Part shown: piece after piece, positions 17,314 to 25,419 of the stretch
How the letters are laid out: each line of letters starts with the position of its first letter
Position numbering within the stretch: the first letter of the stretch is position 1
Assembly (NCBI GenBank): GCA_017962925.1
Contig: JAGCUK010000013.1
Coordinates: forward strand, 20,999-84,998
Direction of reading: 5' to 3'
From: Bacteroidales bacterium
Lineage (GTDB): Bacteria; Bacteroidota; Bacteroidia; Bacteroidales; UBA932
Length of the DNA: 64,000 nt
Notes under the pieces: model-generated
The model's input: the letters and a program-made list of their open reading frames with translations, nothing else
What the model was told of the DNA's origin: nothing
Databases searched by the model: none
Program-made: the position numbers and the translations under genes

Positions 17314-17964
17314 ATGAATGACTCCGAACGCCTGATTGTTTTGAATTCCACCAAACTGGGGGATAATTCGCTGGTGCTGCATTGCCTTTGCCGCCGCCTG
17401 GGTCGGAGGAGTTTCATAGTGGGAATACGTAAGGGAGGCTCCCGGGCAATGTATCTGCCTTTCAGTGTTTTGGATGCTGAGATGCTGGAGAACCGGAAGT
17501 CTGACTTATGGCGTCTGAAGGGCGTTTCGGCGGTTTATCCGCTGAACGGGATCCGTTCCAGTTTCGACAAGAATGCTATCTGCCTGTTCATGAGCGAAGT
17601 GCTCTGGCGGGCCGTGCAGGACGGCGCTGCCGAGGAAGGCCTGTACGACTGGTGCGAGCATAGCATTCTTACCCTGGACGCTATGACCGGGGATTATGCC
17701 AATTATCATCTGAGGTTTTTGATGGAACTCGCCGGTGTGCTGGGCTTTTCTCCTTCGTTCGAGGACCTGGCACCCTTCGCGGGGGAGCATCTACGTCAGA
17801 TCTCGGACCTGCTGGCCGCAGACCTGCCGTCGTTCCTGGTCTATCCTCTGAATGGAGATACCCGCAGCGCCATCGCCGATGCCCTGCTCCGCTATCTCTC
17901 AGCCCACCTGGAGATTCCGCTGAATATCCGCTCTCTCGCAGTGCTGGGGGAACTCTACCGCTAG
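17314..17964 (+). CDS. recO: DNA repair protein RecO
   Basis: A 216-residue protein matching the Bacteroidota form of RecO, which helps RecF/RecR load RecA on SSB-coated single-stranded DNA. The N-terminal OB-fold has LIVLNSTKLGDNSLVLHCLC followed by GRRSFIVGIRKGG. The helical C-terminal part contains the family's FMSEVLWRAVQ, LYDWCEHSILTLD and NYHLRFLMELAGVLGFSP. The zinc-finger cysteines of some RecO proteins are absent, which is usual in this phylum. The start could be GTG 17311 or ATG 17314; I prefer the ATG. It is transcribed divergently from the protease operon and ends 1 bp from the convergent SGNH hydrolase gene. Confidence 0.85.
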   Translation: MNDSERLIVLNSTKLGDNSLVLHCLCRRLGRRSFIVGIRKGGSRAMYLPFSVLDAEMLENRKSDLWRLKGVSAVYPLNGIRSSFDKNAICLFMSEVLWRAVQDGAAEEGLYDWCEHSILTLDAMTGDYANYHLRFLMELAGVLGFSPSFEDLAPFAGEHLRQISDLLAADLPSFLVYPLNGDTRSAIADALLRYLSAHLEIPLNIRSLAVLGELYR

Positions 17965-17965
17965 T

Positions 17966-19036
17966 TTATTTTATCCCGTACTTCTTCAGGATCTTCACCA
18001 GAGGCTTGCGTACGCTTTCGGCCCAGATATGGTAGCCGAAGTCGGATGGATGTATGCCGTCGGTAGTGGTCTCGTGGTCGGGTGAGGCAGCGTTGGAGCT
18101 CTTGATGTAATACACATCCTTATAGCGCTTTACGGCCACTGCCATGATGCTGTCGGCCACTGCCATCTTCTCTGCCTCGTTTTTGTCTTTGACGGTGTCG
18201 AAGTTGCGGTTCTCCCGGTAGATGGAGCGGATGAAGATCAGCGGCACGCCGGGATGTGTGGACTGAATGCCCTCGATAAAGCCCAGGGTGCGCTCGCGTA
18301 TCTCCTTGGGAGAGGGATTGGAGAAGGTGTCGAAGAAGAAGGCATCCGCCTCGGCATCTTTCAGCGCATTCAGGAACTGCGGCTGCATTTTGGCATCGCC
18401 GCTCACTCCCAGGCTGTTGAATTGGAAGCCGGTCATGCGGGTGAGGAAGCCGGGGATGGTGTTTCCTGCGCGCACCGAGCAGGATCCGTGGGTGAAGCTA
18501 GATCCGTAGAGGACGATGTTATATTTGAAAGGCTTCTCGCCGGGCTCGAGCATGCATCCTTCCGGAACTCCTACCTGTGCGGATGTAACCACCGAGAAGA
18601 GAGGGAAATACACCAGGCACTCCTTGACTCCGGGGGCCATGTTATCCACCAGCTTGCATTCTTTGTATTCATTGTTGCCTGCAGGGATCGCTGCTGAGCC
18701 TGCCCAGGTCCATTTTCCATCCTTCTTTATGTAAAGGTCGAAGCCGCGCTCTCCGCGGGTGTTGGGGCGGCCGCTCTCTACCATCGCACGCATCTTGATG
18801 GTCGGTGCATCGGTGCGGAAAACGGTGATGATGCCGGCGGAGGTGTTGAGCAGGTTGATGTCTTTCTCCACCCACCCGGTATACTTGGTGTAATCCATGC
18901 GCTTGTATGGGTCGGGGGTGTTGGGGAAGACTTTTCCCACGATGGTGAGGTTTGTCGCCTCGACAAACTTGAATCCCTGCGCTCCGGCAGGCAGGACCGC
19001 CATCAGGGCGGCGAGAAGAATAAGAATGCGTTTCAT
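17966..19036 (-). CDS. Exported SGNH/GDSL hydrolase with GxDLY N-terminal domain
   Basis: A 356-residue protein with a signal peptide (MKRILILLAALMAVLPAGAQ); the ATG at 19036 is chosen for this. Residues about 25-165 form the N-terminal jelly-roll found in the GxDLY/Lipase_GDSL_3 class (GFDLYIKKDG, ECLVYFPLFS). The SGNH core follows, with block I YGSSFTHGS (nucleophile Ser), VSGDAKMQP (block II Gly) and the terminal TTDGIHPSDFGY supplying Asp and His. Likely an esterase or deacetylase acting on acyl-decorated carbohydrate. It is the last gene of the metallophosphoesterase PUL, 10 bp after the DMT transporter gene, which suggests it removes an acyl group from that locus's unknown substrate. 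Confidence 0.87.
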   Translation of the reverse strand: MKRILILLAALMAVLPAGAQGFKFVEATNLTIVGKVFPNTPDPYKRMDYTKYTGWVEKDINLLNTSAGIITVFRTDAPTIKMRAMVESGRPNTRGERGFDLYIKKDGKWTWAGSAAIPAGNNEYKECKLVDNMAPGVKECLVYFPLFSVVTSAQVGVPEGCMLEPGEKPFKYNIVLYGSSFTHGSCSVRAGNTIPGFLTRMTGFQFNSLGVSGDAKMQPQFLNALKDAEADAFFFDTFSNPSPKEIRERTLGFIEGIQSTHPGVPLIFIRSIYRENRNFDTVKDKNEAEKMAVADSIMAVAVKRYKDVYYIKSSNAASPDHETTTDGIHPSDFGYHIWAESVRKPLVKILKKYGIK

Positions 19037-19046
19037 AATGATAGTT

Positions 19047-19889
19047 TTAAACCGAGCCCAGCATAAGCAGGACCACACCGGCGAGCATCAGCAGGAGCAC
19101 GCCGGCCTTCTGCGCGATGCGCTTCTCCTTGAAGAGAATGGCGCCCAGCGCGAAGGTGATGATAACCGCACTGCGGCGGATGAGTGAAACTACCGACAGC
19201 ATGCTTCCATCCTCCTTCAGCGAGAAGAAATAGAGCATGTCGGCGGCGGTGATGAGTACCGCAATCAGCACCAGCGTCCAATCCCACTTGAACGCTTCCT
19301 TTTGCCCTCTGAGAGAGCGGAGGAGGATGATTGCGGCCAGCATGAGAGTGATGTAGATATTGGTCCAGCTCTGCACGAACAGCGGCTGCAGCCCGGACAT
19401 TATGTGCTTGTCCCAGAGTGCACTGGCTACCCCGGAAAACACCGACAGCAGCAGCGCCCAGAAGCCTCTGTTCCCCTTGAAGGAGATGCCCTCGCGCTCG
19501 CTGTTCACGCTCAGCAGCCACAGCGCCACCAGCACTGCCGCGACTCCGATCCACTGCATCCAGTTCAGGCGTTCCCCGAATAGGACGATGGAGAAGACTA
19601 CCACGAACATCGGCCGGGAGGTCTTGAAGGTGCTGACGGTAGTGATTGGGAGGAGCTGCAGGGCGATCATCCCGCTGACCCAGGAGGTGGTGACGAGCAC
19701 CGCCTTGAAGATGAGACGGAGATGATCGGCGCCGGTGCCCCAGGTGAGGAAGGGGCTTATCAGCAGCGCGCTGAGCGCAGTGGCGACCAGGAGGATGGGA
19801 TAGACGCCATTGCGCTTCAAGGCAGCCTTCTTGGCGACATCATAGACGCCAAGAAAGACTGCGGAAGCTAATGCCATCCATATCCACAT
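19047..19889 (-). CDS. EamA/DMT-superfamily membrane transporter
   Basis: A 280-residue protein with ten hydrophobic segments arranged as two EamA repeats. The first begins WIWMALASAVFLGVYDVAKK and includes TSRPMFVVVFSIVLFGERLN; the second includes LIRRSAVIITFALGAILFKEKR. The paired (F/L)xExxxxxQ-type ends are characteristic of drug/metabolite transporters, a superfamily that also contains sugar-phosphate and nucleotide-sugar exchangers. Its start overlaps the stop of the upstream metallophosphoesterase by one base (TAATG), a strong sign of coupled expression. It may carry the small product released by the phosphoesterases or export an inhibitory one; direction and substrate are not determinable here. 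Confidence 0.88.
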   Translation of the reverse strand: MWIWMALASAVFLGVYDVAKKAALKRNGVYPILLVATALSALLISPFLTWGTGADHLRLIFKAVLVTTSWVSGMIALQLLPITTVSTFKTSRPMFVVVFSIVLFGERLNWMQWIGVAAVLVALWLLSVNSEREGISFKGNRGFWALLLSVFSGVASALWDKHIMSGLQPLFVQSWTNIYITLMLAAIILLRSLRGQKEAFKWDWTLVLIAVLITAADMLYFFSLKEDGSMLSVVSLIRRSAVIITFALGAILFKEKRIAQKAGVLLLMLAGVVLLMLGSV

Positions 19890-21310
19890 TATTCCTCTGG
19901 CTTCAGTTTGAATTCATGTGTCCAGCTGCGTCCGTCTGGAGCGGTCACCGTCATTACGATGACGGATGCGTCCTTCGACGGAGTGGCTGCGAAATAATGG
20001 ATATTCTTGCGGGGACGCTTGTACTTGGGGATTTCCTTGGTGCCGAATTTCTTGTTGATTTCGTCGATGTAGGTAGGCGAGACATCCTTCACCCTTTCCG
20101 GGGTGCCCATCGCGACCCCGTCCTGGGTCCATTCGATGGTCCAGTTGTCGTCGTAGTCCCACACATTGGCGATGCAGCACTCCGGATAGTAATGGGATGC
20201 TCCTTTCTCCAGGAATTCGACCTGGAAGTCGTCGGAGTAATCCACATTGTGCCAGTACCAGCTCAGTTTGCCATCCACCATATCGAGAATCTTGTAGCCG
20301 CGGGGAGTGCCGTCGTTGCACCAGATGGTCTCCCACCATGCTCCGCAGATGGCTGCGGGGTTGTGCTCGCGGATATTCTCGGTATAGATGTGGTTGTTGC
20401 TGATGTGAGTGTGCCCGGACAGGAAATCCACCTTGTAGCCATCCAGAAGGGCCAGCATCTCCTTGCCGTTCACTATCCACTTGTCGGTGAACCAACGGAA
20501 GGTGGGGCTGTGCTGGGCGATGAAGATGTGGGTGCCCTTGGGAATGTATTCCAGCAGTCCGCGCATGAAATCCATGGTCCACTCGGGATATCCTTCGGTG
20601 TATTTTCCGGATACCGTCGGATCCTTGACCTCGCCGCGGAAGCGGATGTTGTTCAGGCCGACCACCAGGTCTTCGCCGAGCCAGAAAGCCCAGTCGACGG
20701 GGCCGAAGGCATCTTCGTAGCTCGCCTGAGCGGCGCGTCCGGACATGTTCTGGATGAAGTCATGGTTGCCGATAACCGTGTAGAAGGGGATACCTGTCTT
20801 GACAATCTCCTGCTTGTACGGTTCGAACATGTTAAGTTCGTTCCATGCGACATCACCAAGGCCAATGCCTACGGTATTGTGCTTGGCGGCATGGATCTGA
20901 GACTGTTCTATCAAGTCTTCGAGAGGAGCCTTGCAGAACTTCTTCAGATGCCTTTCGTGCTTCATCTGAGGGTCGGACACGGCAAAGATCGTGAAATCAT
21001 TGCCGGCCTGGGTCCTGTTCAGCTGGAACTCATACTTCTTTGCCTTGGTAAGGGGCTGATAGAACTGGGGGGCTCCGGTGGAAAAGTCCGGTTGATAGCC
21101 TGAAGGGCTCACGATATACACGAAACGGGCTTTGTCGGCAACTTCCAGTTTGAAACAACCGTTGCTGCCCGTGGTGGTAAAGTGCTCTCCGTCGGTGACG
21201 ATAACCCCCGCAAGGGCCTCGTTGCCGCAGGCCACCTTTCCACTCACTCTGCGAGCCTCCGCGCAGATGCAGAGGCTCGCCGTGAGTAAAACAATAAGAA
21301 GCTTTTTCAT
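19889..21310 (-). CDS. Exported calcineurin-like metallophosphoesterase (MetallophosN-core-MetallophosC)
   Basis: A 473-residue protein with a signal peptide (MKKLLIVLLTASLCICAEA). Residues about 20-100 are an N-terminal beta-sandwich (VSGKVACGNEALAGVIVTDG). The core phosphoesterase follows with its metal ligands: AVSDPQMKHERH (in place of the usual DxH, a variant), GLGDVAWN, VIGNHDF and SGHTHISNNH. A C-terminal beta domain (about 340-473) contains NVWDYDDNWTIEW, which the second phosphoesterase at 28698-30653 shares. The N-core-C arrangement is a Bacteroidota class of unknown substrate. It sits between the surface lipoprotein gene and the DMT transporter, 6 bp after the former. Probably periplasmic, since no lipobox is seen. 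Confidence 0.9.
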   Translation of the reverse strand: MKKLLIVLLTASLCICAEARRVSGKVACGNEALAGVIVTDGEHFTTTGSNGCFKLEVADKARFVYIVSPSGYQPDFSTGAPQFYQPLTKAKKYEFQLNRTQAGNDFTIFAVSDPQMKHERHLKKFCKAPLEDLIEQSQIHAAKHNTVGIGLGDVAWNELNMFEPYKQEIVKTGIPFYTVIGNHDFIQNMSGRAAQASYEDAFGPVDWAFWLGEDLVVGLNNIRFRGEVKDPTVSGKYTEGYPEWTMDFMRGLLEYIPKGTHIFIAQHSPTFRWFTDKWIVNGKEMLALLDGYKVDFLSGHTHISNNHIYTENIREHNPAAICGAWWETIWCNDGTPRGYKILDMVDGKLSWYWHNVDYSDDFQVEFLEKGASHYYPECCIANVWDYDDNWTIEWTQDGVAMGTPERVKDVSPTYIDEINKKFGTKEIPKYKRPRKNIHYFAATPSKDASVIVMTVTAPDGRSWTHEFKLKPEE

Positions 21311-21316
21311 CCAGAA

Positions 21317-23554
21317 CTACTTGACAACAATCTTTATGTTATCCAGATACCAGCGGTTCTGCCCGCGGGTGTTCTGGACATAAGGATCGGAGTTGGTAGG
21401 ACGGAGAACGATACGGGTTTCTGCCGTGGCTCCGGTAATGGTTACCGAGGCGTGCTGCCACTCAAGCTTAGTCTGGTCTTCGGCAGTGGGCTGCGCCGAG
21501 GTGAGCTCGGTAGCAACTCCTCCGACAACCTCTGCCGTGAGTGTCATGATGTCCGGCTTGGAACCTCCGGTCATGCACCAACACCAGTCGAATGTGAGTT
21601 CCACATTAGCCGAAGCGGTAAGACTGGAAAGTGCAGGGAGTATGATACCCGAGTTGTAGTCGGATTTGCCGAACTTCAGATAGTTCTTCTGCAGATAGAG
21701 AGTGCGGCCGTTACCGCTGTCAGGCTCTGCAGTAGACCACTCAAGTCCTTTTCCTCCCCAGATATAGCCGAAGCCCTTGGTTTGCAAATCAGTCAGGATG
21801 GGCTTGAGAGCTTCTGTGGTGAAGATGTTAGGAGAGGAACCGACGGAGTTGCTGGTCACATCGTCCGGAGCGCTTGCTGCGGTAGCATAAGGCGCGAGCC
21901 ACTCGAAGTCTTCTTCGAATACGATGGTTCCTGCGGGTATTCCGCCGCCACCGCCGCCTTCAGGGGCGCTGACAACCTCGAATACAGGGCCGGCATCTTC
22001 TCCTTCATCGCCATTGTCGGAGATACGGCAGGTGCCTCCGTTCGGAGCTGTAAGTGCACCGCTTCCGTTGGCCTGCCAGTTGGCGACGCAGCGCATGCGG
22101 AACTTGGGCTCGCGGCAAGGAGCTGCAAGTGCCCAGTTGCATTCTACGACAGTGTTGGATGTAGGCTCGATGAAGTTGTATTGCACACTCTCGCCGGTGT
22201 CGGTAGTGGTTTGCGTCGGATACTCTTCAGCAGGTTTCCATTCGGCACCGTCGAAGTATTCCAGCATCCAGAACTTATGTCCTGTTGCGGATACACGTGT
22301 CATATACTTGATATGCAGCTGGGTTCCTGCAGGATACTCGTAGTTGTCGGTTGCGGAGAACTGCCAGAAGTCACCCGGCCATGCACCTGTCACATAAGGA
22401 TGTCCGGTGCTACCGATGATACGGGAAGCTTTGTTATTGTTGTCGAGATCGGTCTTGTCGATCTGATAGTACTCAATCTTTCCGTTGCCTTCGACGTTGG
22501 AAGGAACATAGAGTCCGCCGAAGCCTTCAGCTTTGTCGAGCTTTCCTAAAGTGCCGCCGAAGAAGTCCTGATATGAAGTCATGGTGGTTGAAGTGAAACG
22601 CCACTTTGCATACAGGAGTTTTTCAGGCCTGGGAACTACCGCGGGACCGTTGTCCTTTATTGCGGTGGTGATGATGGCGAACTGCTTGGCGCCGATGACG
22701 CCTGCGGTGTATCCGGTAATGTCAACCTTGTTGGCGTTGAGGCCCGCGATACTGAGTGCATCGGGCGCATCGATCTGCTGGATGGAGTATTCCACTTCGT
22801 CCACGGTAACCACGAGGTTCTTGCCATTCACCACACCCGAGACCGTCACGTATTCCATGGCGGAGGCGGTATAGCCGGCAATTACTTCATTGAGTTTGAT
22901 GGCCTCGGGATATGCATAGGTGCCGGAGGACTTGACAGTGACATCATCAGCTTGAGTAATGGCAGGCAAGTTGTTCACGTTGCCCTTGATACCCTTGACT
23001 GATACGGCGTCTCCGATAGCTACGCTTGCATCGCTCTTGACATATACGTTGGTGGTGCCTGAGTTGACCACAAATCCTGCGGAAGTGATAGCAACTACAG
23101 TGGCTTCGTCGAGGATGAATGACTTGCCATCGGCGAGAGCTGCGACCTTGTCGAGGGTCAGATGCTGTGCGTTACGGTAGGCGTCGCCTTCCTGGTTCAC
23201 GAAGATCATGAGCCGGCTGGCAAGCGAGTTGCCGGAAATGATGAGAGTATCCTTGCGGGGCTCAAGCATTCCCTGTGCATCCACGTTTTCGCTGGCGGTA
23301 ACGGTGACCATGGTGGTGCCGCTGCCGGTGGAAGGATCAACCGTAATCCATTCAGGGGCAGTGGTGTGCCACTCGCCGTCGGAAACGACTTTTACGGTCT
23401 GTGCCTTAGGACTCTTGGCGGTGAAGTTCATCACCGACACATCGCCGAGAACGGCCTTGGCCACGTTGTCGGGTTCCGGCTCGCAGGAGACCAGAAGCGC
23501 AGCGGCAAATGCCGTCAGGGCAAGAGTCTTGAATATTGTATTAAATCTTTTCAT
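21317..23554 (-). CDS. Surface lipoprotein with BACON-like domain (putative SusE-position glycan-binding protein)
   Basis: A 745-residue lipoprotein (signal MKRFNTIFKTLALTAFAAALLVSC followed by EPEPDN). Residues about 35-125 look like a BACON carbohydrate-associated Ig domain (GEWHTTAPEWITVDPSTG, VFVNQEGD-like end). About 130-310 resembles a DUF5689/OB-type domain (ILDEATVVAITSAGFVVNSG). The last 430 residues comprise two large beta-rich modules separated by a glycine run (GGGGGG near 520), the second ending WYLDNIKIVVK, a jelly-roll signature seen in carbohydrate-binding modules. Position directly after SusD (6 bp) is where surface glycan-binding proteins are encoded in PULs. No catalytic motif is visible. 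Ligand unknown. Confidence 0.75.
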   Translation of the reverse strand: MKRFNTIFKTLALTAFAAALLVSCEPEPDNVAKAVLGDVSVMNFTAKSPKAQTVKVVSDGEWHTTAPEWITVDPSTGSGTTMVTVTASENVDAQGMLEPRKDTLIISGNSLASRLMIFVNQEGDAYRNAQHLTLDKVAALADGKSFILDEATVVAITSAGFVVNSGTTNVYVKSDASVAIGDAVSVKGIKGNVNNLPAITQADDVTVKSSGTYAYPEAIKLNEVIAGYTASAMEYVTVSGVVNGKNLVVTVDEVEYSIQQIDAPDALSIAGLNANKVDITGYTAGVIGAKQFAIITTAIKDNGPAVVPRPEKLLYAKWRFTSTTMTSYQDFFGGTLGKLDKAEGFGGLYVPSNVEGNGKIEYYQIDKTDLDNNNKASRIIGSTGHPYVTGAWPGDFWQFSATDNYEYPAGTQLHIKYMTRVSATGHKFWMLEYFDGAEWKPAEEYPTQTTTDTGESVQYNFIEPTSNTVVECNWALAAPCREPKFRMRCVANWQANGSGALTAPNGGTCRISDNGDEGEDAGPVFEVVSAPEGGGGGGIPAGTIVFEEDFEWLAPYATAASAPDDVTSNSVGSSPNIFTTEALKPILTDLQTKGFGYIWGGKGLEWSTAEPDSGNGRTLYLQKNYLKFGKSDYNSGIILPALSSLTASANVELTFDWCWCMTGGSKPDIMTLTAEVVGGVATELTSAQPTAEDQTKLEWQHASVTITGATAETRIVLRPTNSDPYVQNTRGQNRWYLDNIKIVVK

Positions 23555-23560
23555 AATGTA

Positions 23561-25408
23561 CTACCAATTGGGATTCTGCTTGAGATTCTCGTTGAGTTGG
23601 AGATCGTTTTCGGGAAGAGGGAAGAAGTAATGCTTGGTCTCGTCGAAAGAATGATCGACGGTCTTGAGAGCATCGCGTACACCCTTCGTGTCGTAATTCC
23701 CGGTGAGAGGATTGACCAGGTAGAAGATTTCGTCGTTGGAACCGGTATCGGCTGCATTCGGATCGTAAATCTTGTACTTGGTTCCGGAAGCGGAAGAAGT
23801 GCCGGTATAGAAAGTATATTTGCTGTCGTCGCCGAAGTCATAGCTACCGGGACCGTCGATATACATTCCATAGAAAGGCTGGTTGAGGCAATATCCGGCT
23901 TTCCAGCGGATGAGGTCGAAGTAGCGGCCATATCCTTCCTGGAAGAGTTCGATCGCCCTTTCGCGGCGAATCTCGAGGATAACACCCCTGAAGGCGCCGG
24001 TCACGTTGGGATAGCCGGTCTCTGCGGAAAGCAGATAGGGATCCGGATTCGCGTTGGCAGCAGCCAGGTTGAGGTCGGGCATATTCACGCGCTTGCGGAT
24101 AAGGTTGACGGAGATGTCAAGGTCATCCTGGGTGAGAGTCTCAAGCTCGGCAAGAGCCTCTGCATAGTTGAGCAGAGCTTCGGCATACCTGTAAACCGGC
24201 ATATCATTGAAGCAGTTATCGGTAGAATAAGGCTTCGTGTCGTATGACGGGATGTACTTGATTGTCTGGTAGCCGGTCTGGCAGTAAGGGAATTCGGGGC
24301 CGTCCTTGCTGGTACCGGGCTTTTTCCAGCTATAGCCGGGAGTGCGGATGGTCTGGGCAAGACGGGGGTCGCGACCTGCAACCTCATCTGCGAAGCCCAT
24401 CACGTTCCAACCGGGTTTATCGGTGAAGCGGGTTCCATCAGCCATCAGGTACATATCGACCAGTTTCTTGGTCATGCCATAGCGTGCGGCAGTCTGGTTG
24501 GTGATGTCGCGTCCGCAGTCGTGCTTGATCTTGAGGTCGCGGTCGTAATTTACGGCCAGGATGATCTCATCGGTATTGGCATTGTCTGAATTGAACAGGG
24601 TGAGGTAGTCCTGATTGGGCTTCCCTGTGGAGAACAGCTTATATGCCTTGGAATCGATCAGGTCCTTTGCTGCCTTGGCGGCAAGGTCGAGATAATACTT
24701 ATAGTCGTGAGTGGAACCGTCGGCGGCAGTGTAAGAATTCTCGAAGGGGGCAGGAGAGCTGTGATACTTCCTGAATGTGCCTTCGAAGAGGCAGAACTGC
24801 GCCTTGAGGAACATTGCCGTGTACTTGTTCACGCGGTATGCCGTCTGAGGAGCCTTGGCCTTTCCGGGCAGGTTCTCGATGGCCTCGTCGATGTCCTCGA
24901 TCATGTGGGTGAGGATGGTTTCGCGAGTGTCGCGGGGATTGTACAGGTCCTTGTCTGCGGAACCGAGTTCGTGGTCGATCCACGGCACGTCACCGAATTT
25001 GCAGACCATGTCGGCATAGTAGTATGCGCGCCAGAACTTCGCCAGGGCGGTGTATTCCTTGACTGCATTTGCGTCATCGCAGTTGTGGATATTCGCGAGC
25101 AGGGTGTTCATCTTGCGGAGATTGGTGAAGGACCAGCCACCGCCGGATGCAGGCACGGTGCGGTCGTTTCCGCCGCGAATGAGGTTGGAAGGATTCATCT
25201 TCACGAACACATCACTCTCGATTGCGAAAGGCTCCTTCTCCAGCAGGTTGTTGTAGAAGGTATTCGAGAAGAGTTGAAGGTCTTCCGCGGTCTTGAAATA
25301 AGACTCAGGCGTAAGTTGTGACTCGGGTACGAGGGACAACTTCTCTTCCAGGTCGCAGGAAACTGCGAGCAGGGATATCAATGCCAGAAATATAATACTC
25401 TTTTTCAT
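23561..25408 (-). CDS. SusD/RagB-family lipoprotein
   Basis: A 615-residue surface lipoprotein. Two starts are possible: the ATG at 25420, overlapping the SusC stop (TAATG), and the ATG at 25408, which gives the standard signal MKKSIIFLALISLLAVSC. I list the latter. The mature N-terminus CDLEEKLSLVPESQLTPESYF and the exact SusD ending (FPLPENDLQLNENLKQNPNW) are diagnostic. The C-terminal region has YRYAEALLNYAEALAEL and RRERAIELFQEGYGRYFDLIRW. It partners the SusC at 25420-28662. Charged residues right after the lipidated Cys fit surface export. Confidence 0.95.
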   Translation of the reverse strand: MKKSIIFLALISLLAVSCDLEEKLSLVPESQLTPESYFKTAEDLQLFSNTFYNNLLEKEPFAIESDVFVKMNPSNLIRGGNDRTVPASGGGWSFTNLRKMNTLLANIHNCDDANAVKEYTALAKFWRAYYYADMVCKFGDVPWIDHELGSADKDLYNPRDTRETILTHMIEDIDEAIENLPGKAKAPQTAYRVNKYTAMFLKAQFCLFEGTFRKYHSSPAPFENSYTAADGSTHDYKYYLDLAAKAAKDLIDSKAYKLFSTGKPNQDYLTLFNSDNANTDEIILAVNYDRDLKIKHDCGRDITNQTAARYGMTKKLVDMYLMADGTRFTDKPGWNVMGFADEVAGRDPRLAQTIRTPGYSWKKPGTSKDGPEFPYCQTGYQTIKYIPSYDTKPYSTDNCFNDMPVYRYAEALLNYAEALAELETLTQDDLDISVNLIRKRVNMPDLNLAAANANPDPYLLSAETGYPNVTGAFRGVILEIRRERAIELFQEGYGRYFDLIRWKAGYCLNQPFYGMYIDGPGSYDFGDDSKYTFYTGTSSASGTKYKIYDPNAADTGSNDEIFYLVNPLTGNYDTKGVRDALKTVDHSFDETKHYFFPLPENDLQLNENLKQNPNW

Positions 25409-25419
25409 AATCGCGTCCA

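Noticed and set aside
17965-17966. Intrinsic terminators between convergent gene pairs (recO/SGNH, sialidase-fold/xylE, GPH/alpha-galactosidase, FKBP/acidic-tail)
   Set aside because: Gaps are 1-10 bp and no GC-rich stem followed by a T run is present; termination must occur inside genes or by another mechanism.
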